The notes beneath the pieces were generated by a model that saw only the letters and a list, made by a program, of their open reading frames with translations, ran no database searches and had not been told where the DNA came from. From Phycisphaerae bacterium (GTDB taxonomy: Bacteria > Planctomycetota > Phycisphaerae > Sedimentisphaerales > Sedimentisphaeraceae): a stretch of DNA of 37,169 nt. A program made the position numbers and the translations under genes. The stretch covers positions 1 through 37,169 of the forward strand of contig WGDE01000176.1 in the NCBI GenBank assembly GCA_015493385.1, in the 5' to 3' direction. This document shows, one piece after another, positions 1 to 8,607 of this stretch; the stretch's first letter is position 1, and every line of letters starts with the position of its first letter.

Positions 1-171
1 AATAAAGATCATATCCCAGTAGGACTTCTTTATTTCATATGTTGCAGCAGAGAGCGACATGGCAACCTTGGCATTAATGCCAATCTTTGCTGAAGTTTCA
101 AGCAGAGCACGCAGTGAAGCGTTCTGTTTGTCTAAGATTAATATTCTATTTTTAATATTCTTGTATGACAT
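1..171 (-). CDS. hypothetical protein, N-terminal part (3' end off the window)
   Basis: Minus-strand ATG at 171..169, open to the window edge: MSYKNIKNRILILDKQNASLRALLETSAKIGINAKVAMSLSAATYEIKKSYWDMIFI. Starts 3 nt after the stop of the upstream TPR gene. Confidence 0.6.
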   Translation of the reverse strand, partial: MSYKNIKNRILILDKQNASLRALLETSAKIGINAKVAMSLSAATYEIKKSYWDMIFI

Positions 172-174
172 GTT

Positions 175-945
175 TTATTGTTTTGCATTCGTCGTAGAGA
201 TATCAGAGAGTAATTTAGATACTGAATTTAATGTATTGTCTATATCATTGTCTTTTAATGTTCTTATTAGTTTGAGCTCAATCCTTGCTAGGTTACTCCA
301 TCTAGAGTTTGGATATTCATTGATAAGCTGAGAGAATCTCTCGCTTGCCTTTGATGAGTCAAAGTGTTTATAGCAATTTCCAAGCTGAAGAAGATCCCAG
401 CTGCGCTGAGTATTGTAGTTTATTGATTTGCTATCAAGTTTATTGAGGATAATTGAATAATATTTAGCAGAGCTTTCGTAATCTTCTCTCATGTATTCGC
501 TATACGCCATAGTTTCTGCGTATTTTTGTGAGATGTCTCTGGCTGCCTCCTCGTTTAGAGAAGCGTTCGGATTGTCTAGCTCTTTGATGTTTTCTGTAGG
601 ATCTTTGGAGGTCTTTGGGTCTGTCTCAACCACGGATTTCTCAGTTGTGTCAGTGGCTGGCTCAGCGGTCTCTTCTGGAAGCTGATTTCTTTTAACAGAC
701 TCAATCCATTCAGGGTCACTAGGTAGTCTAAGGCCATTTAATGCTGAGAGTAGACTGTCCATTTCAGGGTCTTTGGCATTAACAGTCTCTTCTTTTTGTG
801 GCTGAGATATTAGAGATTTCTTCATTCTAAACTTAAGAGTAGTGAAGTTGTCATTGGGGTCTGCAGTGGTTTTAGCGTCCTCTGTCGCAAAGACTGCAGA
901 GTTAGTGAAAATCACCATTAATATAAATATATATAATCTGAGCAT
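175..945 (-). CDS. secreted TPR-like (YbgF/CpoB-style) protein
   Basis: 256 aa; signal peptide MLRLYIFILMVIFTNSAVFA; TPR-like repeats in the C-terminal half (AYSEYMREDYESSAKYYSIIL, DLLQLGNCYKHFDSSKASERFSQLINEYPNS). Confidence 0.7.
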   Translation of the reverse strand: MLRLYIFILMVIFTNSAVFATEDAKTTADPNDNFTTLKFRMKKSLISQPQKEETVNAKDPEMDSLLSALNGLRLPSDPEWIESVKRNQLPEETAEPATDTTEKSVVETDPKTSKDPTENIKELDNPNASLNEEAARDISQKYAETMAYSEYMREDYESSAKYYSIILNKLDSKSINYNTQRSWDLLQLGNCYKHFDSSKASERFSQLINEYPNSRWSNLARIELKLIRTLKDNDIDNTLNSVSKLLSDISTTNAKQ

Positions 946-981
946 ATTGTTTTAGTCCTAAGTCTAATCCTTATTAAAGAA

Positions 982-3444
982 TCATTTCTTTGTGACAATT
1001 CCCTTTAACGTGTCTGCTGCTTCTTTATAGAGTCCTTTTTTGTTATAAGCTTTTGCTATTATGCTATTGGCTTGATCAACATAGTCTTGGTTTTCTTTGA
1101 TACTCAAAACCCTTTGGCATGCATCTATTGCATCATCGTAGTTGCCAAGTTCCATTGAAACTTGCGCAAGAGTTATGTTTGCAAGGCACATTTCTTTGCC
1201 GATTGGTAGCAGTCTTATGGCCCTTACCAACTCTCTACGTGCGAATTCATTCTGATTGTTCTCGTGATAACTTGTTGCAAGTTCGATTGCTAGTTTTGCC
1301 CTGAGTTCTTTTTTAGGCATATATTCTATTTTATTTCGCAGTATAGTTATGGCTGTTTCATAGAGCCCAATTTGTCTATACGCTCTTGATTTTGTTATTA
1401 AGAGTTGAGTTGTAGTCTCTTGGCTGAGCTGTTCTGTGTTTATTGTTTCCAATGTTTGAATTGCTCTAGCCTCTTCGTTCCGCTTTAATTCAACGAGTGC
1501 TTTCTCAATGGCTATCTTTGCTTTTCGCCTATATGAGATACCTCTTTGAGCCATTGCTTTTGCAAAACTCTTGGCAGCATTTTCGAGATCATTTGTGTTT
1601 TCATACGATTTTCCAAGTATTTCATAGGCTTCGCAGATATCGGTCTTGTCCTGCTTTTCGTATAGTGCAATACCTCTGTTGATGCAATTCTTGGCCTGTT
1701 CGTATGACTTTAACTTGAAGAATGATTTGCCTGCACCGATTGCTGCCTTTGATTTAGTCTCTCTGTTTGTGTCGAAACTGAATGCTTTGCTAAAGAGCAT
1801 CGCAGCTTCGTTGTAATTTTCAGATATATAACTTGTTTGCGCTAAGCTTAGAGTGGCTAAATCTAAGATCTTAGAATCTGGGTGCAGCGTGATTAACTCA
1901 TTTAGATCGTTCTTAACACCAGCAAAATCGCCTAATTTCGCTTTTATTTTACTAGATTCATATATTGCGTATGACGCTGTATCGTGGTGAGGAAAACGAT
2001 TGAATATGAGCTTATATTCTGCAAGGGCAGTTGGTAGATTGCCAGATAGTTCATATAGTTTTGCCATTGCAAAGTGGACATTTGCCATTCTCTTGTGCTC
2101 GCGGTATCGAACCAAATATCTTCTCCACACAGAGATTGCTTGAGTAATTAATATATTCTTGTGAAAGCTTAGGTCGGTGTAGAGGCTTGGATTGTATATT
2201 GATATGTTGTTTTCTGAGAATATAGGTATTAAGCCATTGTACCCACAGAAAATCTCGCAAGCATAAAAATCTCTAATCCCGTCATATATCATTGTGACAG
2301 GCTCTACTCTGACATCTTGTGAACAATTTCCCCAGTCTAGATTAATATTAGCGCTATTAGCTATGATACCAAGAGACTCATTAAGAGGAGCGTTATTGGA
2401 GGTTATATCAAAGATTACTTTGCCATCAGGCATTGTCTTCGATTTAATGTTGGGGCCAAATAATGCTTTATTTAAGCTATCTTTTCCAATCAAAAGAAAC
2501 TTCGATAGCTTTTCTTGCTCCATAACAGGGACACTCTCAATACGCATGTTCTTTGTCCATAACCTTCCCGGTAATTCATAGTGCGGGTCTGACATTTCTA
2601 AAACATGGTTCGTAAGAGACTCAGCTATAACGAAGTAGATATTTTGTTCCATATCCTCTGAGAAATACGACTTGTACGGTGATAAAAGAGCTAATGATCT
2701 ATACGCCCTTTTTCTTGCCTCTAGATAATTGTGGTTAGCCATCTCAATGAAGATGAGATGGTAGTTTGTTAACAATTCTATTGCAGGAGATTTGCTTGTG
2801 AGCAGTTTCGTAAAGATATTTCCAAGCTTCTCACTTTTTCCAAGCTGTTCTAAGCATAGAGCTATATTGAAGTCAATGTAGTCCTTGAGTACTTCATTAG
2901 AAAGATCGTGTTGGGTTATCTTACTGTTGAGTTTCAAAAATACATTTAGTGCTTCCTGATACTTTCCTTGATTAAAGAGGCTCTGTGCAAGTGCATAGGA
3001 AACGCCTTCTTTATACTCCTTGAGTTTTTCTTCGTTTATTTTTAGTTCTTTTGTATCTAGTGCCTGAGTGTCTTGTTTTGTGTCTGGGGTTGATGTGACT
3101 ACTGTTGTTTTTTGACGTTGCATTATTGCATGTACTAAAACGGCCGCAACGATAGATAAAACTACTGCATTAGCAATCATAATCAAGACCATCTTGTTTA
3201 AAGATTTAGCACTCGCTAGAGTCTCTGGTACAGGGGGACCGCTCGATTGGCTCGCTGAATTTCGGCTACTTTGGGACTTTCTATCATTTATTCCAAGATT
3301 TTCTAGCAGACTTCCTTTGTCGGCAAAGATGTCTTCGGCAGAGATTTCTTCCTTGAATTCTCCACTAAAAACTTCATTCGAAGTTTTTTTGATTTCTTCA
3401 GTTGGCTTTTCGTCTTCGTTTGGCATTATTGTTGTTATACTCAC
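982..3444 (-). CDS. single-pass membrane TPR protein with an internal STN-like segment
   Basis: 820 aa; acidic N-terminus, TM helix MVLIMIANAVVLSIVAAVLVHAIM, many TPR motifs; internal FDITSNNAPLNESLGIIANSANINLDW resembles the STN/secretin short N-terminal domain. Confidence 0.75.
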   Translation of the reverse strand: MSITTIMPNEDEKPTEEIKKTSNEVFSGEFKEEISAEDIFADKGSLLENLGINDRKSQSSRNSASQSSGPPVPETLASAKSLNKMVLIMIANAVVLSIVAAVLVHAIMQRQKTTVVTSTPDTKQDTQALDTKELKINEEKLKEYKEGVSYALAQSLFNQGKYQEALNVFLKLNSKITQHDLSNEVLKDYIDFNIALCLEQLGKSEKLGNIFTKLLTSKSPAIELLTNYHLIFIEMANHNYLEARKRAYRSLALLSPYKSYFSEDMEQNIYFVIAESLTNHVLEMSDPHYELPGRLWTKNMRIESVPVMEQEKLSKFLLIGKDSLNKALFGPNIKSKTMPDGKVIFDITSNNAPLNESLGIIANSANINLDWGNCSQDVRVEPVTMIYDGIRDFYACEIFCGYNGLIPIFSENNISIYNPSLYTDLSFHKNILITQAISVWRRYLVRYREHKRMANVHFAMAKLYELSGNLPTALAEYKLIFNRFPHHDTASYAIYESSKIKAKLGDFAGVKNDLNELITLHPDSKILDLATLSLAQTSYISENYNEAAMLFSKAFSFDTNRETKSKAAIGAGKSFFKLKSYEQAKNCINRGIALYEKQDKTDICEAYEILGKSYENTNDLENAAKSFAKAMAQRGISYRRKAKIAIEKALVELKRNEEARAIQTLETINTEQLSQETTTQLLITKSRAYRQIGLYETAITILRNKIEYMPKKELRAKLAIELATSYHENNQNEFARRELVRAIRLLPIGKEMCLANITLAQVSMELGNYDDAIDACQRVLSIKENQDYVDQANSIIAKAYNKKGLYKEAADTLKGIVTKK

Positions 3445-3695
3445 AGTTAAGTAGTTTAGGAACCCTTTATTTCTTATAGAGTAGCAACATTAGATTGCAA
3501 ATTTTGTACCAATTGAGCAAATTAGAAAAAGCCGCTGCCTCAATTGCGATAATGCTTAAAATGAACCGGTCGCAATGTGGTTGTTTTACGATTGTGTAGT
3601 TAGGTGTATGAAAATAATACATTTAGAGTGTGTAGTAACTGTTCAATGACCCTGGTTATGCCACTCAAATTGTATCTTATAAGAGAGCTAAGATT

Positions 3696-4757
3696 CTATA
3701 TTTTGTGTGTACTTAGTTTGTTGCGGATAATTTTCGCTCTAAGTTCATCACGTTCGTTTGGAGTAAGGCTACCTCCGGCATTCTTTTGGAGGTGCGCAGG
3801 CTGGGTCAACATGAATAGTTCATTTATGGTTGCTATGTCAATATCTTTAATCTTACCAAGATTAATCCCAAGTCTAAGATTGCTAAGTAAGAATAGAGCT
3901 TCTTTGGAATTTATTAGATATGCATTTTCTAGAATTCCTCTGGCCCGATAGATTTTGTCCTCCAAGAGGCTATTCTCATGACGTAAGAGGTGTTCTCGAG
4001 CAACCAATTCATATTCTACGATTTTAGGTATAAGCTTTTGGGTTAGTTTCGCGATAATATCTTCTTCTTTTATACCAAGTGTGATTTGATTCGATATCTG
4101 AAAGAAGTCGCCGAGTGCATCAGTGCCTTCTCCAAAGAGACCTCTAACAGCAAGCTTCATCTCTTTAGTGGCATTTAACAATTTTTCAATTTGTTTTGTC
4201 ATCTTAAGAGCGGGGAGATGTAACATTAGTGAGACTCTGATTCCGGTCCCAACATTCGTAGGACAAGCAGTGAGGTATCCAAGTCGCTGGTCAAATGCAA
4301 ATCTGACTTGATTCTCTATTTCCGTGTCAATGCGGTTTACAACATCCCAGCACTGATCAAGCCTTAGTCCTGGAAGAATAACCTGCATTCTCAGGTGATC
4401 TTCTTCATTTAGCATGGCAGTGAAGGCTTCATCCTCGCTGATTATTGCCCCCCTTGGTCCTCTGTTCCTGCAGAGGTGTTTGCTTATTAAGTGTCGCTCA
4501 ATCAACAGTTCCTTCTGTAGTTGACTTGCAGTGGCGATATCAATGTATTGGGCAAGGGGCCCTATGCTTGTCTGAAGAATTGCCATTTTTAACTCTGATA
4601 TTATGGCATTTTTTTCTTGGTGATCGCAGTGGGCCGTAAAGCGGTGATTTGATATGTTTCTGGCTAAACGAATTCTTGACGAGATAATGACTTGTGGACT
4701 CTCTCCAGAGTCTTGAAACCATTTGCTAACTTTTGTCCCTATGTTATCTATGTTCAT
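3696..4757 (-). CDS. mcsB: protein-arginine kinase McsB
   Basis: ATP:guanido phosphotransferase motifs: VIISSRIRLARNISNHRF, CPTNVGTGIRVSLMLHLPAL; C-terminal RDELRAKIIR matches the RDXXRA phosphoarginine pocket; overlaps the mcsA stop. Confidence 0.93.
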   Translation of the reverse strand: MNIDNIGTKVSKWFQDSGESPQVIISSRIRLARNISNHRFTAHCDHQEKNAIISELKMAILQTSIGPLAQYIDIATASQLQKELLIERHLISKHLCRNRGPRGAIISEDEAFTAMLNEEDHLRMQVILPGLRLDQCWDVVNRIDTEIENQVRFAFDQRLGYLTACPTNVGTGIRVSLMLHLPALKMTKQIEKLLNATKEMKLAVRGLFGEGTDALGDFFQISNQITLGIKEEDIIAKLTQKLIPKIVEYELVAREHLLRHENSLLEDKIYRARGILENAYLINSKEALFLLSNLRLGINLGKIKDIDIATINELFMLTQPAHLQKNAGGSLTPNERDELRAKIIRNKLSTHKI

Positions 4758-5242
4758 TGAATTTGGCTAATTTTATCTCGCAGATGGGCGGCATCCTCAT
4801 ATCTCTCCTGTGTAATAGCCTCTTCAAGGGCTTGTTTGAGATTTGCCAGCTCAAGATCCTGCGTTGTTTTATCATATTGATTTTGTGGTACTTTACCGCA
4901 GTGAACTTTACCACCGTCCTGGTATTTATCAATGATTTTATTTAATGATTCACTGAAAATATCATAATCTTCTGGGCAGCCTAACAATGCTTGCTTGTTA
5001 ATCTTATCGGTAGTAATATTACATTTTGGGCAAGGCGTGCTCTCGGAATCAAAGACATTTTGATCTTTTGGTTGAGCAGCGAGTAGATTATTGAGCAAAT
5101 CATTGAGAGGGATTTGCGCATTTACGGCGATGCCATCATTCTGCGCACATGACTCGCATAAATGCCTCTCTTGGCGTTTCCCGTTGGTTATTTCGGTTAA
5201 GTGTATTGTTGCAGTATTTTTGTTGCAATTTTGACAATTCAT
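4754..5242 (-). CDS. mcsA: McsA-like zinc-binding protein, McsB activator
   Basis: 162 aa; CxxC pairs (CQNCNKN, CESCAQ, CPKC) and a C-terminal UVR-like motif LKQALEEAITQERYEDAAHLRDKI; directly upstream of mcsB. Confidence 0.88.
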   Translation of the reverse strand: MNCQNCNKNTATIHLTEITNGKRQERHLCESCAQNDGIAVNAQIPLNDLLNNLLAAQPKDQNVFDSESTPCPKCNITTDKINKQALLGCPEDYDIFSESLNKIIDKYQDGGKVHCGKVPQNQYDKTTQDLELANLKQALEEAITQERYEDAAHLRDKISQIQ

Positions 5243-5367
5243 ATTGAGCCTCTGTTAGATTTTGATCTTGCTACTATTATAAAACCATTAACTCTATCGG
5301 CTAAGAAAAAAATGTACTAGAGGTGAATTTTAACAGTAAGTTAAAGATGTTTCATCCTTAAGATTGC

Positions 5368-5742
5368 TTACTCGTTCATAGAATACCTGACAAGACAGTT
5401 GGCCTGCTCAGTTAGTTCTACGTAATCCAATTTAACTTCTGTTGCAGGCAGCCTCATTGTGATCTGTTCAAATATGAATTTGGCAATCAGTTCTGTTGTA
5501 GGGTGGTTTTTTGTGAATATCTCTAGCTTGTTTAGATCTTTATAGGCTAAAATATCTATCGCAGAATTAATTATATCCTGACAATATCCAAACTCTATTA
5601 CAAAGCCAAACTCATCAAGGCTATATTTACTAAACGAGGATGTTAGTTTCCAGTTGTGCCAGTGAGGCTCTTCGATTGTCCCATCGGGCAATTTAACGGC
5701 ATGCGAAGCTTTGAACGAAGTTTTTATTATTGCTGTATACAT
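5368..5742 (-). CDS. 6-pyruvoyl-tetrahydropterin synthase/QueD-family protein
   Basis: 124 aa; FKASHAVKLPDGTIEEPHWHNWKLTSSFS carries the His/HxH zinc-ligand pattern. Confidence 0.75.
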   Translation of the reverse strand: MYTAIIKTSFKASHAVKLPDGTIEEPHWHNWKLTSSFSKYSLDEFGFVIEFGYCQDIINSAIDILAYKDLNKLEIFTKNHPTTELIAKFIFEQITMRLPATEVKLDYVELTEQANCLVRYSMNE

Positions 5743-5747
5743 CTTGG

Positions 5748-6251
5748 TTATACTGTCTTTTCGTTGTTTTTGAGTTTGTCTTGAAGTTCTTGAAATACAG
5801 CTGCTGGTATTAGATTTGAGACATCGCCGCCTAGAGTTGCTACCTCTCTAATTAAGGTAGAGCTTACAAATCCAAATTCTTCGCTTGTCATTACAAAAAC
5901 CGTCTCAATTCCAGCAACGGCACGGTTTGTCATTGCCAACTGAAACTCATACTGAACATCAGTAAGATTTCGAAGACCTCTAAGCATAACGTCGGCCTTG
6001 ACGCTTCTGGCGTATTCAACGGTAAGCCCATCATAGCTCTCTACGATAATACCTGGAGTTTCTTTGAAGATATTTTTAATCATTTTGACGCGCTCGTCAG
6101 CAGTGAAGAGGTCGTTCTTTACAGAGTTTGCACCGACTGCTATTATTAATTCATCGAACATCTTTAGTCCGCGTTTAGCAACATCTATGTGTCCATTTGT
6201 TATTGGATCAAACGTTCCCGGAAAGACTGCTCTAATGTGTTTGTCGTTCAT
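5748..6251 (-). CDS. coaD: phosphopantetheine adenylyltransferase
   Basis: 167 aa; AVFPGTFDPITNGHIDVAKRG, LRNLTDVQYEFQLAMTNR, SSTLIREVA. Confidence 0.96.
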   Translation of the reverse strand: MNDKHIRAVFPGTFDPITNGHIDVAKRGLKMFDELIIAVGANSVKNDLFTADERVKMIKNIFKETPGIIVESYDGLTVEYARSVKADVMLRGLRNLTDVQYEFQLAMTNRAVAGIETVFVMTSEEFGFVSSTLIREVATLGGDVSNLIPAAVFQELQDKLKNNEKTV

Positions 6252-6717
6252 TCAAGGCTCCTAGATTAAACAGCCAGATTATAACAGACTTTATGGCTCT
6301 CATCAATCTATGCTAGAGAAGAAACTTATAAAGAGTGTCCGATAAATCGCATTATTTTGAGTTTTATTTTTTTTATTACATTTTTCTGGATTGATGTAAA
6401 TGCAATGAAAGTTGCTTTACGGCATATTTTTCAGGGTCATTATCGGCGATTAACTTCATTCTTAATTGCATATCTTATAGAGATTAATACTCAATTATTA
6501 ATATAGTGAAAAAAATCTACCGAGGATACTGTACAATATAGGTGGTGTTACGCGATGCTACTGTGTAGTGGCGGGGTGTTGAATATATTGATATATTTGT
6601 TTTTTATGCGTTTTCATAGGAAATATTAAGGTTTTACGCTTTTAATAGACGAAGGATATGGTATATTCACGGCAAAATATTGTATAGCGTAAACGGGAAG
6701 CTTTTTAAGGTATCTTT

Positions 6718-7269
6718 GTGATAAATAAGTCAAGAACAATTACTGTGTGGGTTTGCCTGATATCGTCAATGACGCTTGGAGCCTTGGTTTTGATGTCATT
6801 GGAGTCGAAAGTTCCCGATGGTGGTGCCTTTAGTTTGGCTAGTTATACCAAACTTGAAGGGATTGACGCTAACCTAGTCACTCAAGCAACATTTAACAAA
6901 GATAATTGGTCCAGAATTGAGGTTTCTTTTAGCAATACTCAAGCTGGTAATATTGATTCGCTTGCACTTGTCTCGAATCTGGCTAGTAGTGATGAACTCA
7001 ACTACCATTTCGTTGTCTGCAATGGCAAGGGTGGGGAAGATGGGCTCATTGAGTCTACAACTAAGTGGAAAAAACAGTATCCAGCACTACCAGATAATGA
7101 ATGGTATGGTTCTAGAAAGACCATCAGAATCAAGGTCATAGCAAATAAATATGATTCTCCTGCGACTGATTCTCAGGTCAAGCGGGTAAATAAACTTCTC
7201 GATTCATTGTGCCAAAAGTGTGATATTGATCCTATAAATATTGATTATCCGATGGGTTGGCAACTCTAG
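6718..7269 (+). CDS. membrane-anchored amidase_2/PGRP-like protein, apparently degenerate
   Basis: 183 aa, GTG start; N-terminal TM; YHFVVCNGKGGEDGLIESTTKWKKQYP resembles the YHFVIGNG..DGEIE...RWRKQ segment of planctomycete amidase-like proteins, but the HHS and GAH-type His motifs are missing. Confidence 0.5.
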   Translation: MINKSRTITVWVCLISSMTLGALVLMSLESKVPDGGAFSLASYTKLEGIDANLVTQATFNKDNWSRIEVSFSNTQAGNIDSLALVSNLASSDELNYHFVVCNGKGGEDGLIESTTKWKKQYPALPDNEWYGSRKTIRIKVIANKYDSPATDSQVKRVNKLLDSLCQKCDIDPINIDYPMGWQL

Positions 7270-7293
7270 GGAGCTTTAGATAGTAAAAAAAAC

Positions 7294-7329
7294 AAGCAAT
7301 TGCATTACGGTGCAAGTGCTTATTTTTTT
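7294..7329 (+). terminator. intrinsic terminator after the 6718-7269 CDS
   Basis: AAGCAATTGCA-ttacgg-TGCAAGTGCTT stem followed by ATTTTTTT. Confidence 0.8.
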
Positions 7330-7332
7330 GCG

Positions 7333-7364
7333 CATAAAAAAAAGCGGATCGAATCGAACCGCTT
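7333..7364 (-). terminator. intrinsic terminator for the ferredoxin gene
   Basis: AAGCGG-N11-CCGCTT stem; minus strand runs into a T-tract (plus-strand A-run 7336-7343). Confidence 0.7.
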
Positions 7365-7388
7365 AGTTTTGTAGCAAAGTAGCTTTAA

Positions 7389-7559
7389 TTACAGGCTGAT
7401 TGCCTCTACTGGACACTCATCAATACAAGCACCGCAGTCGACACATGTATCTGCATCGACGGTAGCCTTGTCGCTAACCATTGTTAAAGCTTCTACTGGA
7501 CAGCAGTCTATGCATGCTCCACAACCTGTACAGGTATCTTTGTTGATTGTTACTGCCAT
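7389..7559 (-). CDS. 2[4Fe-4S] ferredoxin (56 aa, not in ORF track)
   Basis: MAVTINKDTCTGCGACIDCCPVEALTMVSDKATVDADTCVDCGACIDECPVEAISL*, two CxxCxxCxxxCP clusters. Confidence 0.95.
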   Translation of the reverse strand: MAVTINKDTCTGCGACIDCCPVEALTMVSDKATVDADTCVDCGACIDECPVEAISL

Positions 7560-7932
7560 TTTCAAGATCCTTCCAAAATCAAATGTGAATTATTTAGTTT
7601 CGATTACAGCCCTACATTTTGTCAAAAGTCGAGTGATAGTCCAGAAAAAAAATCATATTTTCTTTTTGTTGACGTAATTATCCTCTTTTATACAGCGATG
7701 CCTTCAGTTTCTAGCAGTGGCGACGTACTGTGTGATTGATGTTCAAAGATTATTGCAGCATTAGGGCATTTTTGTGCTAATTTTACATAAGCAGATTAAA
7801 ATACAGACGAAAATGCGACTTATTTGCCAGCTATATTAAGAAAAAGCTTGAATTTCTTTAGAAAAAGGGTATTTTGGGCATCCTGTTCGCAGAGAATTAT
7901 TTGAGATAATGTATTGAAAGGGTTTGATTTAG

Positions 7933-8115
7933 ATGATTAAGGTAAAGTCAAGAGTAGGCGAGTCAGTTCAACAAATGGTGAAGCGTTTTAAAAAAATGTG
8001 CGAAAAAGAAGGTTTAATTCGCGATATGAAACGTAATAGCTATTACGAGAAGCCTTCAGAGAAAAATCGTCGTACTCGCCGCAAAGCTGCGCGTATGAAC
8101 TCACAACAACGCTAA
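7933..8115 (+). CDS. rpsU: 30S ribosomal protein bS21
   Basis: 60 aa MIKVKSRVGESVQQMVKRFKKMCEKEGLIRDMKRNSYYEKPSEKNRRTRRKAARM, basic, bS21 pattern. Confidence 0.92.
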   Translation: MIKVKSRVGESVQQMVKRFKKMCEKEGLIRDMKRNSYYEKPSEKNRRTRRKAARMNSQQR

Positions 8116-8143
8116 GTCAAGCTCTCTGCACATAGACAATATT

Positions 8144-8184
8144 AACCGGGTTGGGTACTATTTCTTATGCCGATCCGGTTTTTT
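8144..8184 (+). terminator. intrinsic terminator after rpsU
   Basis: AACCGG...CCGGTT stem followed by TTTT. Confidence 0.65.
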
Positions 8185-8434
8185 GTGCGCATAAATAATT
8201 AACATTATTATATGATTAAAATTTGTTTGCAATTAGTCGTGTAATAGTCAATTTTCTAGCTAGTGTGAAAAAAATGTGCCACATCGCCTTAACTGCTGGC
8301 TACTTTGCGATAATTAGCTTTTTCACCTTGCGGTCAACTATTAGACTAACATTATCAGAATATTTAGAGTCGCATATGTCTTTTGTTTGTAGGCGTTTAT
8401 GTTAATCATTTTGTAAAAAGCTTCAGATTTTAGT

Positions 8435-8462
8435 TTGAACTATTTTAAAAAGACAATATTAT
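8435..8462 (+). promoter_or_regulatory. putative promoter for the candidate sRNA
   Basis: TTGAAC (8435-8440), 16-nt spacer, TATTAT (8457-8462). Confidence 0.4.
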
Positions 8463-8469
8463 ACAAACA

Positions 8470-8563
8470 TAAGCAATCCTACAGCGTAGGGTAGTTTAAG
8501 TTTTCTCTTCCTCCTCTAGATGAAGGACGCGGCGGTATATCCGTTGCGTTCTTCATCGTTTTA
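8470..8563 (+). ncRNA. candidate small RNA: 5' hairpin, C/U-rich linker, terminator hairpin
   Basis: CCTAC-AGC-GTAGG hairpin (8478-8490), linker TTTTCTCTTCCTCCTCTA, then a 17-bp stem (8519-8557) with loop TATAT and 3 G-U pairs that form only on the plus strand, then GTTTT. Confidence 0.4.
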
Positions 8564-8607
8564 TCGATTTGCGATTCTGCTAAGATAATGTGTGCATGTG
8601 TCGCGAG

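Noticed and set aside
59-331. 90-aa plus-strand ORF at the left edge
   Set aside because: Antisense to the minus-strand TPR gene and the partial downstream gene; hydrophobic composition is a reverse-frame artefact.
8223-8405. 60-aa plus-strand ORF between rpsU and the amidase
   Set aside because: No SD, no recognisable composition or domain; low-complexity AT-rich intergenic sequence.
8521-8589. 22-codon ORF MKDAAVYPLRSSSFYRFAILLR inside the candidate sRNA terminator
   Set aside because: Its start codon is buried in a 17-bp hairpin without an SD; the structure explains the sequence better.
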